Assembly (NCBI GenBank): GCA_013180625.2
Contig: SNVD02010063.1
Location: 1-64,000 of the forward strand
Reading direction: 5' to 3'
Source: Boswellia sacra
Taxonomy: Eukaryota > Streptophyta > Magnoliopsida > Sapindales > Burseraceae
Length of the DNA: 64,000 nt
Below the pieces are notes generated by a model that ran no database searches, had not been told where the DNA came from, and was given only the letters and a program-made list of their open reading frames with translations. The position numbers and the translations under genes were made by a program. Below are positions 11,915-22,303 of the stretch, one piece after another (within the stretch, counting starts at the first letter, position 1; every line of letters begins with the position of its first letter).

Positions 11915-12560
11915 ATTTCCAGATTTCGACTTTCATATTAAAAATTCACCAAAATTTCATTTTAAATCCAAATTCAGTGAAACCAGTGCTAAATTAAAGC
12001 TTGATATGTATAATTCTCAAAAAAAAAATTTTATTACCCAAAACCTGTTTCAAAAGTTACAGAATTGTGAAAAATCTCAAGTCTGTCTACTGAACAGTAT
12101 CATTTCCAGATTTCAACCTCCAATTTCAAAAATTCACCAAAATTTTATTTTAAATCCAAATTTAGTGAAACTAGTGCTAAATTAAAGCTTGACATGTCTA
12201 ATTTTCAAAACAAAATTTTTATTGCCCAACACCTGTTTCAAAAGTTACAGAATTGTGAAAAATCTCAGGTCTGTCTACTAAACAGTATCATTTCCAGATT
12301 TCAATCTCCAATTTCAAAAATTCACCGAAATTTCATTTTAAATCCAAATTTAGTGAAACCAGTGCTAAATTAAAGCTTGACATGTCTAATTTTCAAAACA
12401 AAAATTGGATTTCTCAAAACTAGTCTCACAAGATACAGATTTGTAAAAATGTTCAAGTCTGTCGGATGAACAGTATAATTTCCAGATTTCAACCTCGAAT
12501 TTCAAAAATTCACCAAAATTTCATTTTAAATCCAAATTTAGTGAAATCAGTGGCTATTTA
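11915..12560. repeat. Tandem 187-188 base units inside the 5' LTR
   Basis: The landmark 'atttccagattt' recurs at 11915, 12102, 12290 and 12478 (spacings 187, 188, 188). This is the counterpart of the array at 4522-5170. The first unit differs most ('tttcgactttcatatt' instead of 'tttcaacctccaattt') in both LTRs. Confidence 0.85.
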
Positions 12561-13001
12561 CAGCTTAATATATCTATTTTCCCAAACAAAAGATAAATTA
12601 CATAAATCACATTCCAGAAAAATACAGTAGCTCAAAGAACATAGAACAGTCACATGGATCACAACTTCCATCCAGAGCAACATCTCCTTCACAAGTATAA
12701 AATTTTACAAGTAAATCATCATCCAAGTAACAAACAATCAATTTAATAATAAATCACATGTATAGCAGCACATATCAATCAAGAACAACAAAAATAAATA
12801 ATAAAATTTAAGTATAGTGTTAGAAAACTCCTACTTGATTTCCAAGCCTATACACCTCTTTGATTTTTCTCTTCTTTTCTTCTCTTTCTTTTCCTTTTTC
12901 TTTTTCTTCTTCTTCTTCTTCCCTCTCTCTCCCTTCAGCCCGTAAGCCTCTCCTCTTCTATAACAAAAATGAAGAAAAATTGTCTATTTGGAACCCTAAT
13001 G

Positions 13002-13014
13002 TCTCTTATATATA
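13002..13014 (-). promoter_or_regulatory. Putative TATA box of the chromovirus 5' LTR
   Basis: On the minus strand the sequence reads TATATATAAGAGA, about 235-245 bases after the LTR start. The other LTR has the same block at 5605-5617. If used, U3 would be short (about 270 bases) and the tandem repeats would fall in the transcribed R/U5 part. This is inferred from sequence alone. Confidence 0.45.
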
Positions 13015-13248
13015 CTAGGCCTTAACCCATGGGCCTAAGTTCACTTATTTTTAATCCAAGCCCATCTAATCCTTACCCAATTCTAACACAAGCCCACAAC
13101 TATAATCCAACTCAAATCTCATTCATTTAAACATGATTTTATAGCTACTTCATGGCCTAAAACCTATTAAATTCAAATGAAATTACTCAAATACCCTTAG
13201 ACATAGTTTCTAAAATTTGTAATATATATATATTTTTGGAACTCTACA

Positions 13249-13530
13249 GTTCCTATGTCTGAAAATAGGATGTTCTTGCTTAATATCCAAAATGATGTTG
13301 CAAAATGTCTCAAAGCATGCTATAGGGATAACTCATGGCTTTCGCATCTTCGATTTAGGCATCTTAATTTTGAAGGACTAGAATTATTATCAAAGAAGCA
13401 CATGGTGAGAGGATTACTTTACATCAATCATCAAGATCAACTATGTGAAGGTTGCTTACTTAGAAAACAATTTAGGAAAACTTTTTTAAAAGAGTCATAC
13501 TCAAGAGCTCAAAAGCCACTTGAGCTATAA
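13249..13530 (+). pseudogene. Copia retrotransposon fragment (pre-integrase zinc-binding region)
   Basis: The translated fragment contains NRMFLLNIQ, SWLSHLRFRHLNFEGLELL and DQLCEGCLLRKQFRKTF. This is the GAG-pre-integrase HHCC region of plant Copia pol, with H...H and C..C visible. No other Copia domain is beside it. Its left side is cut by the chromovirus LTR at 13248, so it is an older remnant into which that element inserted. Confidence 0.8.
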
Positions 13531-13847
13531 AAGATGACAATCCATGTAAAAGTCATATTGTCATAATTTCCTTTTAGCATCGTGTCTGGTAAATTGTATC
13601 TCAAGTTCTAAAAAAGCATCACTTTTGTAACCACAAATATTTTTTTCCTACTTTTTTTCAATGAAAATTACAGTTCAAAAAAAGTCACTGGCATCAGCTG
13701 GCAAGATTTGGTTTGGAAGGAATCTGTAAAGGAGGAAGATTTTGTGCAACCTTCTTAATTTGGAAGAGAGCATTGGTTTACTCAAGTCCCCAAAAAGGAG
13801 CATCTTCTTTAGCATAAATTGAAGAGGAAGAAAACTTCTTAGAAGAA
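13531..13847. other. Spacer without recognisable gene
   Basis: AT-rich sequence after the Copia fragment. It may still be retroelement-derived, but no domain is readable. Confidence 0.5.
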
Positions 13848-13866
13848 ATATATATGTTTATATATT

Positions 13867-13918
<52 letters not shown>
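13848..13918. repeat. (TA)n microsatellite
   Basis: About 70 bases of nearly pure TA with a few interruptions ('tatatacatata'). It lies about 140 bases upstream of the PPR start codon and is likely to vary in length. Confidence 0.95.
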
Positions 13919-13920
<2 letters not shown>

Positions 13921-14054
13921 TTTATAGTTATTCCATGGCTAACAAACGAATATTTATTGCAGCAAAGTTATGGTGGTTACTCTACTTAATTGAAATGGAA
14001 GAATGAAAAACAATCTTGTATAACAAACGTTAATGACAGCGAAGGGACAAGATC

Positions 14055-15338
14055 ATGACATACTCTTCAAACTACCTACGGTTACTATCTTTTACGAAGC
14101 AACTATCTGCTTACGTCAACCAAGGCCTGAACGAACAAGCCCTCGCTCTCTTCCACCGCATGCAAGTCTCACAAGCTCTCGCTCTCGATACCTTCGTATT
14201 CTCTCTAGTGCTCAAATCCTGCGCGGCCATTCACCGCCCGCAGCTGGCCACTGCCATCCATGCCCACGCTACCAAATCCTCCTTCCTTGCGAACCCATTT
14301 GTCTGCTGCGCTTTGGTTGACGTCTACGGTAAATGCGTGTCGATTTCGTTAGCCCGCAAGTTGTTCGATGAAATTGCTCAGAGGAATGTTGTCCTGTGGA
14401 ATGTGATTATATCGCTTTATGCGCGTAATGGGTACGTAGCCGATGCTTTGAAATTGTTTGAATCTATGGATGTTGCGCCTGATGAGACAACTTTTAATTC
14501 TATAATAGCGGGTTTGTCGGGGTTGGAGAATGGCTCTTTCAAGGCAATCGCTTTTTATAGAAAAATGCAAGAGTGGGGATTGAGGCCGAATCTAATAACA
14601 CTTCTTTCTTTGCTACCTGCTTGTTTAGGTGTACCAGCATTGAATTTGATTAAAGAAATTCATGGTTACGCTATTAGAAACTATATTGAATTGCACACGC
14701 AATTGAGTAGTGGGCTGGTTGAGGCGTATGGGCGATGTGGGTGTCTTGGTAATGCACAAACTGTGTTTCAGATTATGAAGGAAAGGGATGTGGTCGCATG
14801 GACCAGTTTGATATCAGCATATGCACTTCACGGAGAGGCAAGAACTGCCCTGGAAATTTTTCAGCAAATGGAACTGGCAAAGGTGAGGCCTGACCAAATT
14901 AGTTTCCTGGGAGTACTGAAAGCTTGTAGCCATGCAGGATTAGCCGATGAAGCATTGGATTATTTTTCAAGAATGTGTAAAGAATATGGTGTGCAAGCAA
15001 CTAGTGATCATTATTCGTGTTTAGTGGATGTTTTGAGCAGAGCAGGGAGATTATATGAGGCTTATGAAGTGATAAGGGAGATGCCTGTAGAGGTGACTGC
15101 AAAAGCTTGGGGTGCTCTGCTCGGAGCATGTCAAACATATGGAGAAGTAGAGCTTGCAGAAATTGCCGGGAGAGCTTTGTTGAAGATAGAGCCTCATAAT
15201 CCTGCCAGTTGTGTACCCTTGGCTAGAATTTATTCTAGCTTAGGGAGGCATGAGGATGCCCAGAGAATGTGGAGGGAAATGAAGGAGAGGGGAGTGAAGG
15301 CAGCCCCAGGTAGTAGCTGGGTTGTGTATCAAGACTGA
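14055..15338 (+). CDS. PLS-class PPR protein with E domain (similar to Arabidopsis At1g03510)
   Basis: A single 427-residue frame without introns, as usual for PPR genes. Pentatricopeptide units are readable, for example NVVLWNVIISLYARNGY, DEALDYF and DVVAWTSLISAYALHGEA...ALEIF. The C-terminus has the E-type layout (AKAWGALLGACQTYGEVELAE, then GRHEDAQRMWREMKERGV and PGSSWVV) and no DYW deaminase. Such proteins bind organellar RNA in a sequence-specific way and usually help C-to-U editing, with a DYW partner supplied in trans. Length and ending fit the At1g03510 (PCMP-E3) type, but the target RNA is unknown. The N-terminus is not a clear transit peptide, so mitochondrion or plastid is open. 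The gene lies between a retroelement cluster and a Mutator-like element yet has an intact frame. Confidence 0.88.
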   Translation: MTYSSNYLRLLSFTKQLSAYVNQGLNEQALALFHRMQVSQALALDTFVFSLVLKSCAAIHRPQLATAIHAHATKSSFLANPFVCCALVDVYGKCVSISLARKLFDEIAQRNVVLWNVIISLYARNGYVADALKLFESMDVAPDETTFNSIIAGLSGLENGSFKAIAFYRKMQEWGLRPNLITLLSLLPACLGVPALNLIKEIHGYAIRNYIELHTQLSSGLVEAYGRCGCLGNAQTVFQIMKERDVVAWTSLISAYALHGEARTALEIFQQMELAKVRPDQISFLGVLKACSHAGLADEALDYFSRMCKEYGVQATSDHYSCLVDVLSRAGRLYEAYEVIREMPVEVTAKAWGALLGACQTYGEVELAEIAGRALLKIEPHNPASCVPLARIYSSLGRHEDAQRMWREMKERGVKAAPGSSWVVYQD

Positions 15339-15925
15339 AAATGGAGAATTTTTGCTTGGTACTCGGATGTTGAGGTTAAATTTATATGGCAGGTTCAGAG
15401 CCTTTGCTGCTTGTAAGCAAACTATACCTGAAGACATAACTTCACCAAACCCATGGGAAATACAATATAATGCAAAAGGATGAACCAATTTTATGACATC
15501 TGGCTTATAACTGATGAGTCTCTCACCTACAATCTTGAAGTCAGAAAATAGTATAGATTTGAAGGTGCAGGAGAGAGAAAGGCAGAGACATCCCCCTTCT
15601 ATTTGCAAGAGCAACTATGGGTGAACGTTAGGCACTATAATTGTGTTGCCTCAAATTTGCCCAGATGATTATTCAATATATGGTTTTTGCTAGGTGTTTT
15701 TTTTTTTTAAATTGTGCAAATTTATTAATGAGGAGAGGGAATATATATACATCTCAACTATTTGTTAACATTAAAGTCTCCGTGTCATTGGATCTTTGAA
15801 ATCTTAGGCAAAATTAGATGGATAGAAGATCTCGGTTTGTTGGCTAAACCATGGAAACAACACGTTTGCTTTCTATAGTTGCCCCATTCTTGAATTAGTA
15901 ACAAATAGAGTATCAATATTTCTTT
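15339..15925. other. 3' flank of the PPR gene and spacer
   Basis: No gene is seen. The first 300 bases probably include the 3' UTR. A T-run lies at about 15701-15709, and 'aatgaggagag...atctcaact' at about 15727-15762 resembles a stretch in an intron at 35308-35337, possibly an old repeat. Confidence 0.5.
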
Positions 15926-16590
15926 GGGAAAATTGAAAAAATAGATACAATTAGGGACCTTTGATGAAATTTGGACATATCCTGAAAAATTTTCATGCCA
16001 CAGACACTTTCTCGACAAAAAGACTAAAATACCCTTATGTATTCAATTTTTTTTCCAAAATCTTATTTCCCTCTTCACACAAATATTTCCATACAACTCT
16101 CAAAACGCAAACCGACACGAGCATCGGCTGAAAATAGAAGCAAGACGACGCAGTGAGAATCACCCATCGATACTAAGGTACGTTTATTTGTCGGTTTTTT
16201 TGTAGTTTTACTTGTTTATTTGGCTGTTTTATGTTTTGTTAGATTTGATTTAGTTTTTAGGGAATTTTAATTAGGGATTTGAGTTTCCGTCGGATTTGTG
16301 AACTTATTCTATGTTTCTAGGAGTAAATGTAGTGTTATCATATGATTTTTGTGGTTTGATATGTATAAAAACTGTGAAAACCGACTGGTTTTGTTGCGAG
16401 GTAGACGATTGCAAGTTTCGGATTTATCTCGACTCCACTCAACACTCGACACTGACAAGTCGAGTCGTGTTGAGACGTGTTGGATTCACAACCGACACTC
16501 GTTATCAGTCTATTTTCGAAGACATCGAGTATCTGATACTGGACACAAGCTTTCATCCGACATGTCGAGTATCAGATACGTGAAAACGGA
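15926..16590 (+). repeat. Left TIR of the large Mutator-like element
   Basis: It aligns as inverted repeat to about 21300-21955. Matching blocks include 'gatgaaatttggacatat', 'actaaaatacccttatgta', 'cgacacgagcatcggctga', 'gtttccgtcggatttgtga' and 'gtgaaaa.cgactggttt'. Its inner half (from about 16420) is rich in the motif GTCGAGTGTCG and variants. Confidence 0.85.
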
Positions 16591-16864
16591 CATATAGATG
16601 TTTCGAACCATACATGTCGAGTTAGTCGAGCATCGAGAGTCGTGTGTCGAGAGTTTGAGTTTGTGCGTCGAGTGGAGTGTCGAATGTGTCGGTTGTTGGA
16701 TGTAAATTTAGTCGAATTCGTGTGTCGAGTATGTGTGTCGCGTTGGTCGAGCGTCAAGTGTCGAGTGTCGTCGATCGTTTGGGCAGAAATCTCGTTTTTG
16801 TGACTTTTGTAAGCAATTTCATAATGATTTTTTGTCCACGGACCTTATATAATATGTCTCTATC

Positions 16865-17201
16865 ATGCAAGAAATGGAAACTTTGCGCATACTTATTCTA
16901 TACAATGGTTCTTGGACTATGCAAGAGAATGGTGGTTATTTGTACACCGGTGGGAGGGCAAAACCATTGATTATTCTTAGGTGTGCTACCTATAATGAGT
17001 TGGTTGACTGTATTAGTACTGAAATAGGTTGGGATCTTCGTAAGCATAAATGAGTTTAGGGGTTCAATTTCCTTTTAAGGGTGTTCCGCCAATGCGGGCT
17101 CCTATTGAGACTGATAAAGATGTTTGTTTCTTTATATAACATTGTTTGGAGGATCAACAGTCATACACACGGAGCGAACTCGCCTTCACTATACCGTAAA
17201 A
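16865..17201 (+). pseudogene. N-terminal fragment of MURA-like transposase
   Basis: In one frame LRILILYNGSWTMQENG and GGRAKPLIILRCATYNELVD are followed, after a stop and frame change near 17053, by QFPFKGVPPMRAPIE and CLEDQQSYTRSELAFTIP. This arrangement is typical of the N-terminal domain of plant MURA-type transposases. The DDE catalytic core is not present downstream, where the sequence turns into unrelated AT-rich DNA and then the opposing protease remains. It is therefore a truncated, non-functional transposase. Confidence 0.65.
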
Positions 17202-17649
17202 ATGTATACAACCGGAAAACATGAGAAACATGTATATACTAATACAACCGAAAAAATATGTATTTACAAGTTTTCGTATCACTATACATGGAAACCATGT
17301 GCGATTATACAAAAAAATGTCACTATACAATAATGTGTAAATATCCACAAACTATCTACCCAAAAAAATATGTAACTAAACATAATATAAACATAATATA
17401 TACAATGCAAGGTGATATCATGGTACAATCGTGCTGACTTTTCTGATCCTGGTGACCTAACCCAAGCTAGACCGCTGCTGCTCAACCTCTGCTAAATCAA
17501 CGTCGGCATGGCCAATGATGGTTGTAACATCCGCTGACACAATATCAGCAGTCCCGGTAGTGGCTGCAACATCGGCAGGCACAAGATCAGTAAGCGCTGG
17601 GAAGGCCCCAACCTCGAAGGGCGTCATGACAGTCGTGGCGTCCTCCTCT

Positions 17650-18520
17650 GTCTATGGATGAAGGCAATTGACCCAAAGTTGTACCACCATTCTCTCCCAT
17701 AGGCATTCGTCCGTGAATGCCTTAATGGCTGTCAGTGGAACACCCCCTACTAGGAACTCAATGTACTTCAAACAGTACACGCCGCATACTCCACTCCCAA
17801 CCTTCTACTGTGGCACCTGGGTCTCGTCTTCGATGCACATAATGTCGTATGGGGTTGCGGGATAGTCAAGAATACCGTAAACATCCATTGACATCATACA
17901 GGGTATTAGCTCAGCCAGGCACCGGACTGTCTCTCTGACTGTGTTTGTGGAAGTATGCCAACAGCTGAGTCATATATGAAAACGTCATGGCGATTTAATT
18001 CCATCTCAGCTGCCACCCAATGATCGTCGCCGATGTTAACAGGGAGATAGAACTGAAAAGGAAATTGACAATATGGAAATCAATCACAACATTTCAAATA
18101 AAATGGCACATACTAACTCTGTAAATATAAATGTTCTCACCCTGTCCACTTCGACCCATGGTCTTCCAACGACGGGCAACTCTCCCAAGATAAACTGGAC
18201 CATTTCAGCCTCGTTCACCCAGTTAATGTCATCCAGTCTGTCCAAGTATCGTTCTCACAACGACTTCACTTTCAACTGCAAGTTCATGAGTTTGGTTAAC
18301 GCAATGAAGGAATCAAAAATTACCTTTAAATTCATATGTTTATGAAATACGTACCCAAAAAGTGGTGTCCAGAAAAACAGACCTCTGGACACCAGGTTCA
18401 GCCATAGCACGAGCTCTGCAGCATAGCATCCACAGGTAGTTATCCATGTGCTGAATACAATAATAGTTATCAATATTAATTCCAAATGTATATCACAATA
18501 TTGGACAGCAGGAGATTGAC
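17650..18520 (-). pseudogene. Ulp1-type C48 SUMO-protease domain, decayed (element-borne)
   Basis: Minus-strand translation in shifting frames shows HMDNYLWMLCCRARAMAEPG and VFLDTTFW (about 18360-18450). It then shows the His-Trp block DDHWVA (about 18015-18030), the Asp block FIYDSA (about 17965-17980), and the Cys block SGVCGVYCLKYIEFLVGG (about 17750-17795). These correspond to the His, Asp and Cys of the C48 catalytic triad; the residue before the cysteine is Val where Asp is usual. In-frame stops occur near 17900 and 17810 together with at least one frame change, so no active protease can be made. Confidence 0.68.
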
Positions 18521-18599
18521 TTAAACTACCTCAGATGCAAGCCACTTTGACGGCCTTAGCAGCGTCTTGAAGAACTGACGATCAGCGCTGCAGACGCCC

Positions 18600-19910
18600 A
18601 AATCAATATCACCCTTGACGTCCCCTAGCCATGCATCAAATGCATTGACATCAGCAGTTGCTAGGGGGGCACGTGGGTCAAAAAGTGGAACCCGAGTCCA
18701 GAAGATGACACCACTGCTAGCATCTGCTGATGGCTGCTGATATGGTCTCTCTGCAGGCTGAGCAACCAGGGCCTCGAACTGTACATGCTGGTCGTTTGTG
18801 GCTTTCTCCAGAGGCTGAACCCTCCCCCTCTTCCTACCGGGTGGACTGACAAAGGGGCTCCGCTATGCTTTACGGAAAGTAGGCGGTGACCTCGTCGCGA
18901 AACTAAGCCCGTCGGAGGAGCATCAGCTGCACGAACACTCGTTTTCACAGAATCAGGTTCCATTGGCTGCTGACCTTCACCGTCATCAGCCGAACCTCCA
19001 TCGGAATCTCCATCCGAATCCTGAAATGTAGCAAACCTCAACGTCAGCTTAAGCGTGGAAATCACATAATCCGTTTTGTAAATATTATAACGTACCGCGT
19101 CAGCGTATCCGAAGTGACCACCCAAGTGCAAAATAGCCTTATGCAGAAGAACTATCTCCTCCCACATTTTCTTGTTCTCCGCTCGTAACAATGCAAGCTC
19201 ATGCGGAACTGTGCTCTGGAACTCATCATGGACTGGCTACGCCTATATGTCATTATTAACAAGAGCCTTCATAAACCAACGGAGCAAAAAAAATATAAAC
19301 GGATAAGAATATGAATGTAAATTCTCATTACATACCTGCGAGCTTGGAGGAACATCGTGTACAGGAGGGGAAATGTCACGGTAGATGGTCGCACGACCCG
19401 AAGTCAGAATCGAATCGCCTGGATGTCCATAGCTATAGAACGGCTCTGGCGCAGGACTGAAAGGGGGTACTGTCTCTATCCATGTCTGTCCCTACGTTAG
19501 GCCTATCGACTGGACTATGTCCAGCATCATGAGTTGCGGATGGATCCTCATGACCGTGACGAACGCCCGCTAGACGTGTAGGACATACGGGTGAAGTAGG
19601 CGACGGAGACCGCATACGAATATCAAATGCAAGATTGGCTGTGTCTCTTGCTGGCCCCACATCAGGTCTAACAGGAGAACTACGACCAACATGAGGTGGA
19701 GCTGATGGACCCTCTATCGGAAGTGGCTCAATGCTCTCAATGGGCAATAATGGAGCATCCACAGCTATCGCCCAAGCCACATATGCACCTCTTCGGATGC
19801 CAACCACATCACCAAGCCTTATATACCACTGTGTCGGCTGCTCCTCCTCAGACGGCTCCAGAAGGACGAGTGGACGAGCCTGCGTCAACAAATAATCCAT
19901 CATATTAAAC
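18600..19910 (-). pseudogene. Linker region of the element-borne Ulp1-like gene
   Basis: Several minus-strand frames (18661-19191, 19433-19903) are rich in Pro, Ser, Asp and Arg. One contains a short helical stretch (LRAENKKMWEEIVLLHKAIL) and an acidic run (DSDGDSDGGSADDGEG). I recognise no domain. Position suggests the low-complexity linker between the DUF1985 and protease parts of the same decayed gene. Splice sites were not resolved. Confidence 0.4.
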
Positions 19911-20309
19911 AGTGATTCGATGTGAACAAAAACAAGAAAAGTTCATAAGACAGAAGAACCGTACGTACCAGCCTCCTAACCTGCAGGACATCATGTTTGA
20001 CTATGTGCTCGGATGGGGTCTTCATTGTCTCCCACTTCAACAATCGCGATATCTTCCCCTCATAGTCCTTGCCCACTCACCTAAAAGTCGCGCCAATGTA
20101 CGGCACGGCCTCGTACAACCAAACCTTAATAACATAAGGGTTATTTAGTGACACTATGTATTGAAATAAAAAAAAAACTATGTATTGAAATTTGTATGCC
20201 AAAGAAAATAATAAACACGTTAACACACATGTTTTGCAGTACATACCTGAATGGCGCAGGGGCACCCTTCTAAGTTATATCTCTCTACCTGCTTCGTCTT
20301 CGCTTGGGC

Positions 20310-21110
20310 TCACTTCTTGTATTTTTCTAACCTCCCGACCAAAGCGTTCTTCATTCCTTTAAGTGTCTTATCAAAAGACACTGAACCCCATGGATAATTA
20401 TTAAAATTATCCAGTGTGTTGACAAAATTCAACCACACACGGGAGACAAGTCGGCGTCGATCTCCTGCAATGAAAAAACGCTCTAGCACGTAGTACAATG
20501 CCAGCTTCACAACATCCTCGTCTGGCATACGAGACACATTCAAATGCTGAAGTCTCTCATAGAAATCCTTAAGCTCCATGTCCTGGCCCTCGAAGTACGT
20601 ATCCAACAAAGGGCACGGATTCAACACAGTCAGTATTGGTGGCACGTGGAAGCAAATCTTAATCCGATAACCAAACCAAACTCGTTGGTAGAAAAATGAA
20701 TCAGTTTTCTGGAAAGAAGGAAAAATAAACATAAGATGACAATTATGGTAACAAAAAAAATAACTATAAATACCAGATACTCAAAAATAAGATTTTTTAA
20801 CTACATTATAGTTCAAAACCATATTTTTACCTTGAATAAGGAACCACATCCCTTGATTATACCCCATAGTGTTAACCTCCCACAGAAACACATTGTGCAC
20901 CAACTGAGATGGAAAGGACAGCTGACGGATGTCTAGGATAAATCCAAAGCATGTATCACGAAACATGTTTTTTTGCCTCGCAGTCAACGTCGCCCGAATC
21001 CATTCTATACAATCCAAACTTGCTAAGTTTGTGATCACCGCATGATAGTGCTCATCATATGGTGTCTTAAGGGTGAAGGACAGTCCAAATTCACTTGCCA
21101 TTTGCTTCAA
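20310..21110 (-). pseudogene. DUF1985 domain of the element-borne Ulp1-like gene
   Basis: Two minus-strand frames carry it: 20781-21110 (FLWEVNTMGYNQGMWFLIQGK at its end) and 20310-20732 (VWFGYRIKICFHVPP, DEDVVKLALYYVLERFF, NNYPWGSVSFDKTLKG). This is the pattern of DUF1985, a domain of unknown function found in plants almost only beside Ulp1 protease domains in transposon-derived genes. The 20733-20780 gap could be an intron. The first frame begins with MKQMASEFGLSF near 21110, inside the right TIR boundary. Confidence 0.65.
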
Positions 21111-21299
21111 CCTACAAATACAAGACCATTGTAGTTAAATATGATGCAGAAAGACAAAAAAACAGAGCTAAAACAAGCAACCTGCTAAAACGCTCGACAA
21201 AACTCGACACAACTCAACGCACTCAATGGCTCTCGACAACATAAACCGACAAAAATCTTGTCGTATACCTCCAACAGACTATACGACTTTATCAGATGT

Positions 21300-21955
21300 C
21301 GGATTATTCGAGTGTCGGATTATGTCCGACACTCGACAGAATCTTTCATCTGATATGTCGAGTGTCGGATACGTGGAAACGACATTCGATGTCTTTGAGA
21401 ATAGACTGAATCAAGTGTCAGATGTGAATCCGACAAAACTCGACACGACTTGACACTTTACGTGTCGAGTGTCAAGCTTTGTCGAGAAAAATCCGACTCG
21501 TTATCGTCTATCTTACGATGAAACCAGTCGATTTTCACAGTTTTCATACACATCAAATCACAAAAATCACATAATAACACTGATTTATCCCTAAAAACAA
21601 AGAATAAGTTCACAAATCCGACGGAAACTCAAATCCCTAATTAAGGTTCCCTGAAAACTAAATCAAATCTAACGAAACAGAAAACAACCAAATAAATCAG
21701 TGTCGATGGGTGCTTCTCTTTGCGTTGTCTTGCTTCTATCCTCAGCCGATGCTCGTGTCGGTTTGCGTTTCGAGAGTTGTCGAGGGGTTTCAAAAATATT
21801 TGTGTGAAGAGAGAAATAAGGTTTTGAAAAAAAGTTAAATACATAAGGGTATTTTAGTCTTTTTATCGAGAAAGTGTCTATTACATAAAAATTTTTCAAG
21901 ATATGTCCAAATTTCATCAGGAATCCCTAATTGTATCTATTTTTTTAATTTTCCC
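21300..21955 (-). repeat. Right TIR of the large Mutator-like element
   Basis: Inverted counterpart of 15926-16590. It differs by small indels; for example a segment containing TTTGTCGGTTTTTTTG near 16188 is absent here. The inner part (21190-21480) has many CGACACTCGA motifs. Confidence 0.85.
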
Positions 21956-22303
21956 TTGTTCTTTTTGCATACGGGATGACCAAGGAAAAAATACTGGTTT
22001 TGCTGATCTTTATTTATATCTTAAACTGCATATGAAATAATGATTTTTGCTGATCATTGAGAAAAAAAATTTCAGAATTTGAGAATTTTTGAACTAACTC
22101 TTGAAACAAAAATAGTTTCAAGATATCAGATTTTATATATCCTGATATCTTACCAGCCTAAGGAAATAAAATTTGTGCAGCTTGCACGTAAGGGGCAATG
22201 GTTTATATACATTTCACTAAAAAATTCACTTAAGGATAAATATTTCTGTCCTGCAACTAATTTATGGAGAATATGATCAATATTCGGGACTGAATTCCAA
22301 AAA
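21956..22303. other. Spacer between two DNA elements
   Basis: AT-rich, with no recognisable gene. Its last 9 bases (TTCCAAAAA) may be a target duplication of the next element. Confidence 0.5.

Larger units (their letters stand above)
3400..13248 (-). mobile_element. Ty3 chromovirus (Tekay/Del-like), near full length, decayed, minus strand
   Basis: Two closely similar copies of a 2.5 kb LTR (3400-5851 and 10698-13248) flank an internal region read on the minus strand. The order is gag, protease, RT, RNase H, integrase, chromodomain, which is the Ty3 order with the chromovirus C-terminal addition. A PBS complementary to initiator tRNA-Met lies three bases inside the 5' LTR, and a polypurine tract abuts the 3' LTR. 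Long LTRs plus a chromodomain suggest the Tekay/Del clade. The left LTR lacks about 100 bases at its outer end because the Tat/Athila-like element inserted there. Twelve differences were counted by eye over about 340 aligned LTR bases (about 3.5%), suggesting a fairly young insertion. The reading frame is broken many times, so it is non-autonomous. Confidence 0.9.
10698..13248 (-). repeat. 5' LTR of the chromovirus, complete
   Basis: The 2551-base LTR runs on the plus strand from TGTCACGCCC to CTCTACA, so in element orientation it begins TGTAGAG and ends GGGCGTGACA. A TATA-like box lies about 240 bases into it. The PBS follows three bases after its inner end. The outer flank at 13249 is Copia-derived sequence, so this element landed in an older retroelement fragment. 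The target-site duplication cannot be checked because the left flank lies outside the window. Confidence 0.9.
15926..21955. mobile_element. Mutator-like element with Ulp1 protease gene (Kaonashi/KI-type), decayed
   Basis: Both ends begin GGGAAAATT and form long imperfect terminal inverted repeats of roughly 650 bases. The flanking 9-mers TATTTCTTT (15917-15925) and TTGTTCTTT (21956-21964) match at 7 of 9 positions, consistent with the 9-base target duplication of Mutator-like elements. Inside are a fragment of MURA-like transposase on the plus strand and, converging on it, remains of a DUF1985/Ulp1-type C48 protease gene on the minus strand. Plant Mutator-like elements that carry such Ulp1 genes are a known class. 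Both genes are broken, so movement would need a transposase from elsewhere. Element length is 6030 bases. Confidence 0.8.

Noticed and set aside
13848..13918. TA-run as a promoter TATA element or origin
   Set aside because: It is a simple microsatellite; no positional evidence for a regulatory role.
14033..14320. Second frame overlapping the PPR start
   Set aside because: Shadow of the PPR coding region in another frame; the PPR frame has clear motifs.
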